A stretch of DNA of 12,035 nucleotides from positions 1-12,035 of the forward strand of contig CAMPKM010000051.1 of the NCBI GenBank assembly GCA_946887155.1, read 5' to 3'. Positions 8,558 through 12,035 of this stretch are shown here, one piece after another; position 1 is the stretch's first letter, and each line of letters opens with the position of its first letter. The position numbers and the translations under genes were made by a program. The notes beneath the pieces are model-generated. The model saw nothing but the letters and a program-made list of their open reading frames with translations, was not told the origin of the DNA and ran no database searches. This DNA comes from an uncultured Gemmatimonadota bacterium (GTDB lineage: Bacteria > Gemmatimonadota > Gemmatimonadetes > Gemmatimonadales > Gemmatimonadaceae).

Positions 8558-9541
8558 ATGCTTTCCGCCCGCTTCAAGCCCTGGCACGTTCCGCTGTTCC
8601 TCGCCAAGTACGCCTGGTTAGGCATGACGCGGCGGCCGGTGCTCGTGCACTTCGAGGTCACGATGCGGTGCAACGCGCGTTGCGGCTTCTGCGACTACTG
8701 GAAGACGCCGTCGTCCGAGCGCGAGAACGAAACCGAGCGGTGCGCGGAGGCGGCGAAGTTCTTCAATCCCATGCTCGTCACCTTTACCGGCGGCGAGCCG
8801 CTGCTGCGACGCGACCTCGAGAGCCTGGTCGCCGCCGTCAGGGACGCCATCCACCTCAAGTACATCACGCTCATCACCCACGGCGGCATGCTCACGCCCG
8901 AACGGGGGCGCTCGTTATGGGACGCCGGCGTGAGCCAGTTCAACATCTCCCTCGACTATGTCGACGGGCGTCATGACGCGGAACGGGGGATTCCCGGCCT
9001 CACCGCAAAGATCCTGGCCACGGCCGAGGCGATGCGCTCGTCAGGCATCAATGCCATCCGGTTCAACACCGTCATCAAGCGCGATAACATCGATCACGTC
9101 CTCGAGGTGGTCCGCACGGCCGAATCGCTCGGCGTGGGCGTGAATTTCAGCGTGTACACGGACCTGAAGAACGGCAATCCGGCGCACCTGATCCAGAACG
9201 GCTCGGTTCCCAGGGCCGAGGCGGTGATCGAGGAGTTGCTTGCATTCAAGCGGCGCCGGCGCGGCATCATCACGAACTCGGACTACTATCTCGAACAGAT
9301 CCCGCGCTACCTCCGCGGCGAGACGACCGAGCCGTGTCAGTCCGGCATCCGGACTATCCACATCGATCCGTCGGGCCACGTGAAACGATGCCCGGATTTT
9401 CCAACCGACTTCCACTGGCGCGACTTCCGACGGTACGAGCCGATCGACTGCAACAAGTGCTTCTATGCGTGTCGTGGTGAGGCACAAGCCCCGTTGCGGC
9501 TGTCGCGCGTGCGGGACGTGATGGCGAAGCCGTATGCGTGA
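8558..9541 (+). CDS. Radical SAM protein with SPASM/twitch-like C-terminal cysteines
   Basis: Radical SAM enzymes use a [4Fe-4S] cluster to split S-adenosylmethionine and start radical chemistry. Cys38-x3-Cys42-x2-Cys45 (MRCNARCGFC) binds that cluster, and TGGEP (77-81) is the SAM-binding motif. After the barrel come five more cysteines: Cys260 (EPCQSG), Cys278 in a G-x4-C motif (GHVKRC), then Cys298, Cys301 and Cys305 (DCNKCFYAC). This spacing is like a reduced SPASM or twitch domain that holds an auxiliary cluster, common in peptide-modifying and some metabolic radical SAM enzymes. The substrate cannot be read from sequence. No small precursor peptide is seen nearby. It sits between hutU and hutI, 98 bp after the first and 65 bp before the second, and may be a separate unit or a passenger. 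The N-terminus (KPWHVPLFLAKYAWLG) is hydrophobic/amphipathic. A G-run (8544-8549) may serve as ribosome binding site. Confidence 0.88.
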   Translation: MLSARFKPWHVPLFLAKYAWLGMTRRPVLVHFEVTMRCNARCGFCDYWKTPSSERENETERCAEAAKFFNPMLVTFTGGEPLLRRDLESLVAAVRDAIHLKYITLITHGGMLTPERGRSLWDAGVSQFNISLDYVDGRHDAERGIPGLTAKILATAEAMRSSGINAIRFNTVIKRDNIDHVLEVVRTAESLGVGVNFSVYTDLKNGNPAHLIQNGSVPRAEAVIEELLAFKRRRRGIITNSDYYLEQIPRYLRGETTEPCQSGIRTIHIDPSGHVKRCPDFPTDFHWRDFRRYEPIDCNKCFYACRGEAQAPLRLSRVRDVMAKPYA

Positions 9542-9542
9542 G

Positions 9543-9582
9543 GTCGTGAAGTCGTGAGATCGTCAGGTCGCGATACCGTCAG
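9543..9582 (+). repeat. Five degenerate 8-bp tandem units before hutI
   Basis: Units GTCGTGAA, GTCGTGAG, ATCGTCAG, GTCGCGAT and ACCGTCAG lie end to end starting one base after the radical SAM stop. They fill most of the 65-bp gap before hutI, leaving 24 bases to its ATG. No promoter or Shine-Dalgarno is evident. Confidence 0.6.
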
Positions 9583-9606
9583 GGTTCGTCCCAATCACCT
9601 GCGCTG

Positions 9607-10881
9607 ATGGCATTCGCTTCGCCCTCTCTCCTGTTCTCCAACACTTCGCAGCTGGTGACGTGCGCGGGGGCGCCCCGAGCGCGCCGTGGTGAGGAAATGC
9701 GGGAGCTGGCGATGCTCGACAATGGTGCGGTTGCGGTGACCGAAGGAATCATCGAGGCGGTTGGTCCGCGCGATGAACTCGAGCGTCGTTATGCAGGCCA
9801 CGAGCGGGTCGACTGCGGGGGCCGGGTCCTCATGCCTGGTCTGGTCGATTCGCATACGCACGCCATCTTCGGGCGACCACGGGCCGATGAGCAGGAAATG
9901 CGGGCGGCAGGGCTCGACTACATGGAGATCGCGAAACGGGGGGGCGGCATCCACTCGTCGGTGCGCGACCTGCGCGCTCGCACGGAGGAGGAACTCATTT
10001 CCCTCGCCGTACCCCGGCTCAGCCGCCTTGCCGCCCATGGCACGACGACGGTGGAAGTCAAATCAGGATATGGACTTACGCTCGACGACGAACTTAAAAC
10101 GCTCCAAGTAATCCGTAAGCTGGCCTCAATCGTCCATTTACGGCTGGTGCCGACCTTCCTCGGCGCCCATGAAATCCCCATCGAAGCGCGCGTAACTGCT
10201 GATGGCCGTTCAAACTACATCTCACTGCTCGTGCACGAGATGATTCCTCGTGTTGCCGGGCAGGGGCTCGCCCGTTTTGCCGACGTGTTCTGCGAACCGG
10301 GGGCATACACCGTTGCCGAATCACGCACCATCCTCAGCGCCGCGAAGGCCGCCGGACTGCGCGTGAAGTTGCACGCCGATGAACTTCGGCCTTCGGGCGG
10401 TGCGGAGCTGGCCGTGGAGTTAGGCGCGACGTCAGCGGACCACCTGGGCGCCGTCACCGATGCCGGCATCGAGGCGCTCGCCGCATCCGACACAGTCGCA
10501 ACGCTCCTTCCGGGAACGCTCCTCTTCCTCGGCAAGGATCGTCAGGCACCGGCACGCGCCCTGCTCGACCGTGGCGCCGCCGTCGCCCTGGCCAGCGACT
10601 TCAACCCCGGCACCTCGCCTACACCGAACTTCCCATTCATCCTGACGCTCGCTGTCAGCCAGCTGCGGATGTCGGTGGCCGAGGCCATCCTCGCCGCCAC
10701 GGTCAACGGCGCCGCGGCGTTAGGCATCGCTGGGGAGACCGGGCAACTGGCGCCGGGTTTCCGCGCCGACCTGGCATTGTTCGACATCGACGACGTGCGG
10801 GAGCTGCCGTACTGGTACGCCGACCAGCGATGCCTGGCCACGTGGGTCAGCGGCCGGCCGGCCGCCGGAGGGGTGGCCTGA
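9607..10881 (+). CDS. hutI: Imidazolonepropionase
   Basis: HutI opens the imidazolone ring to give N-formimino-L-glutamate, the third step of histidine degradation. It is a metal-dependent amidohydrolase-fold enzyme of the cytoplasm. The 424 residues are close to the usual 400-420. Metal-site motifs are His83 and His85 (PGLVDSHTHAIFG), His256 (KLHADEL, with Glu259), His279 (SADHLG) and Asp331 (ASDFNPGTSP). KSGYGL (152-157), FLGAHEIP and the C-terminal ELPYWYADQ are family hallmarks. ATG 9607 gives the normal N-terminus (SNTSQLVTCAGAPRARRG), though no Shine-Dalgarno is visible. A stretch around nt 10051-10140 is much less GC-rich than the rest and uses rare codons. The stop TGA overlaps the next ATG. 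Confidence 0.96.
   Translation: MAFASPSLLFSNTSQLVTCAGAPRARRGEEMRELAMLDNGAVAVTEGIIEAVGPRDELERRYAGHERVDCGGRVLMPGLVDSHTHAIFGRPRADEQEMRAAGLDYMEIAKRGGGIHSSVRDLRARTEEELISLAVPRLSRLAAHGTTTVEVKSGYGLTLDDELKTLQVIRKLASIVHLRLVPTFLGAHEIPIEARVTADGRSNYISLLVHEMIPRVAGQGLARFADVFCEPGAYTVAESRTILSAAKAAGLRVKLHADELRPSGGAELAVELGATSADHLGAVTDAGIEALAASDTVATLLPGTLLFLGKDRQAPARALLDRGAAVALASDFNPGTSPTPNFPFILTLAVSQLRMSVAEAILAATVNGAAALGIAGETGQLAPGFRADLALFDIDDVRELPYWYADQRCLATWVSGRPAAGGVA
10867..10873 (+). promoter_or_regulatory. Ribosome binding site GGAGGGG for the TPR protein gene
   Basis: GGAGGGG ends 7 bases before ATG 10881 and is the clearest Shine-Dalgarno of the window. It lies inside the end of hutI and supports the overlapping TGATG start rather than a later one. 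Confidence 0.65.
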
Positions 10882-12035
10882 TGTCTGCCGCGCTGGCCAG
10901 GCTGCGCAAGCGCGCCGCGGAACTCGAGCAGAAGAAGCAGTTTGACCGCGCGCTCGAAGTGTACGTGCAGATCCTCGACGAGGGGGGCAAGGACCTCGGC
11001 GACGAGGACGTGCCGTTGTTCAACCGCGTGGGCGACATGCTCATGCGCAAGGGGAGCGTCACCGAGGCGTTAGGCTACTACGAACGCGCCGTCGACGTGT
11101 ACGCCGAGCGCGGGTACCTCAACAACGCCATCGCGCTGTGCAGCAAGATCCTGCGCCAGTCGCCCGGTCGCGCCAACGTGTACTACAAGCTGGCTCGCAT
11201 CAGTGCCAAGAAAGGATTCAAGAGCGACGCCCGGAAGAACTTCCTCGAGTACGCCGACCGGATGCAGAAGCTCGGCATGGCCGACGAGGCCTTCCGCGCG
11301 CTGAAGGAGTTCGCGTCGCTGTATCCGGACCAGGATGATGTGCGCCTGGTTCTCGCCGAGCTGCTGTCGAAGGAAAACCGGAAGGGTGAGGCCATCGAGC
11401 AGTTGCAGTCGCTCTACGAAAAGCTGCAATCCGAGGGCCGGGCGGCGGAGGCGCGCGCCACGGTCGATCGCATGCGCGCCATCGACCCGTCGATGACGCC
11501 GCGCGCCGGAGTGGAAAAGCAGTCACCACCGGCCGGCGACCTCGTGTTCCTCGACCTGACCGAGTCCGAAACGTCCACCGGTACGCCGTCGACTCCGAAT
11601 GCAACGCAGCCGGCGTCGGCACGGGCGCCGGTGGCGGCGCCGGTTCCAGCATTGACGGGACTGTCGATCACCTTCTTCCCCGAGGAAGAGCCCACACGTC
11701 CGGAAGGATTCGAGGCGACCGCCGTCCAGCCGAAGGAAGTCCAGGAGTCTCCCGCCCACGCGGCGCCCGAGGAACTCGATTTCGTCGAGCGGCGAGACGA
11801 TACGGCCGACGTTGTCGGCGATACGCCGGCCGAAGAGCCGGCGGCATTCGACATGATCGAGGAACCGCCGAAGTCGGCGGATCCATTCGAACTCGTGGAT
11901 CTCGACGGACCCGCGCACCCGCCGGTGGAGCTGCTGGAGAGCGAAGCGGAAACCCTCGCAGAGACACCGCTTTCCGAATTCGTCGACGATGAAGCGCCCA
12001 TGGAAGCCGGTGAGGCAGCGACTGTCGACCGGCAT
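10881..12035 (+). CDS. TPR-repeat protein with acidic disordered region, 3' end missing
   Basis: The frame is open for 385 codons to the right edge with no stop. It starts MSAALARLRKRAAELEQKKQ. Residues about 12-205 are helix pairs of TPR type (for example FDRALEVYVQILDEG, TEALGYYERAVDVYAERG, NNAIALCSKILRQSPG, DEAFRALKEFASLYPD, GEAIEQLQSLYEKLQSEG). From about 210 on the chain is rich in Pro, Ala, Glu and Asp and looks disordered, with recurring short acidic-hydrophobic motifs (DLVFLDLTE, ELDFVERRD, AFDMIEEPP, PFELVDLDG, LSEFVDDEA). No signal peptide or membrane helix is seen, so it is probably cytoplasmic. TPRs usually hold partner proteins; the partner is unknown. The start overlaps the hutI stop, so translation is probably coupled, but nothing in the protein suggests histidine metabolism. 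Confidence 0.85.
   Translation, partial: MSAALARLRKRAAELEQKKQFDRALEVYVQILDEGGKDLGDEDVPLFNRVGDMLMRKGSVTEALGYYERAVDVYAERGYLNNAIALCSKILRQSPGRANVYYKLARISAKKGFKSDARKNFLEYADRMQKLGMADEAFRALKEFASLYPDQDDVRLVLAELLSKENRKGEAIEQLQSLYEKLQSEGRAAEARATVDRMRAIDPSMTPRAGVEKQSPPAGDLVFLDLTESETSTGTPSTPNATQPASARAPVAAPVPALTGLSITFFPEEEPTRPEGFEATAVQPKEVQESPAHAAPEELDFVERRDDTADVVGDTPAEEPAAFDMIEEPPKSADPFELVDLDGPAHPPVELLESEAETLAETPLSEFVDDEAPMEAGEAATVDRH

Noticed and set aside
11414..12035. Two overlapping - strand open frames (Ser/Gly-rich and Arg-rich) at the right edge
   Set aside because: They mirror the acidic Pro/Ala-rich region of the + strand TPR gene, which has an ATG, a ribosome binding site and TPR homology in the same frame.

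Overview
The window is GC-rich (about 65% by eye) and every gene I can support lies on the + strand. The gene content (LptD-type outer-membrane protein, lipoprotein relative of CpoB/YbgF, TatC) points to a diderm bacterium. The style of the proteins and of the short spacer repeats looks to me like Gemmatimonadota. That phylum call is an inference from sequence style; no marker RNA is present.

Positions 1-4713 form an envelope module. It starts with the 3' part of a lipoprotein with coiled-coil and TPR-like segments (CpoB/YbgF-like, entering from the left edge), followed by tatC (twin-arginine translocase) and a large lptD-like gene (LPS assembly at the outer membrane). tatC and lptD are joined by a TGATG stop/start overlap. 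The first 50 codons of lptD consist largely of a degenerate 16-bp tandem repeat, which makes its true start uncertain.

Positions 4714-5270 (557 bp) hold no convincing gene. They contain a 13-bp tandem repeat, a 246-bp element with 64-bp terminal inverted repeats, a diverged second copy of that element, an 18-bp duplication, and a possible leaderless promoter directly in front of hutH.

Positions 5271-10881 form a histidine-degradation (hut) cluster: hutH (histidine ammonia-lyase), hutU (urocanate hydratase), a radical SAM protein with extra C-terminal cysteines, and hutI (imidazolonepropionase). Together HutH, HutU and HutI convert histidine to formiminoglutamate. No gene for formiminoglutamate breakdown and no hut regulator is in view. 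The radical SAM gene is the unexpected member. It is bordered on each side by a short spacer carrying its own repeat or inverted repeat.

From 10881 to the right edge runs a TPR-repeat protein with a long acidic Pro/Ala-rich segment. Its start overlaps the hutI stop (again TGATG) and it continues past the window.

One window-wide signal is the 7-mer GTTAGGC, seen eight times (seven on +, one on -). All seven + copies are read as xxG-TTA-GGC (Leu-Gly), although I found only three other TTA codons in the recognised genes.
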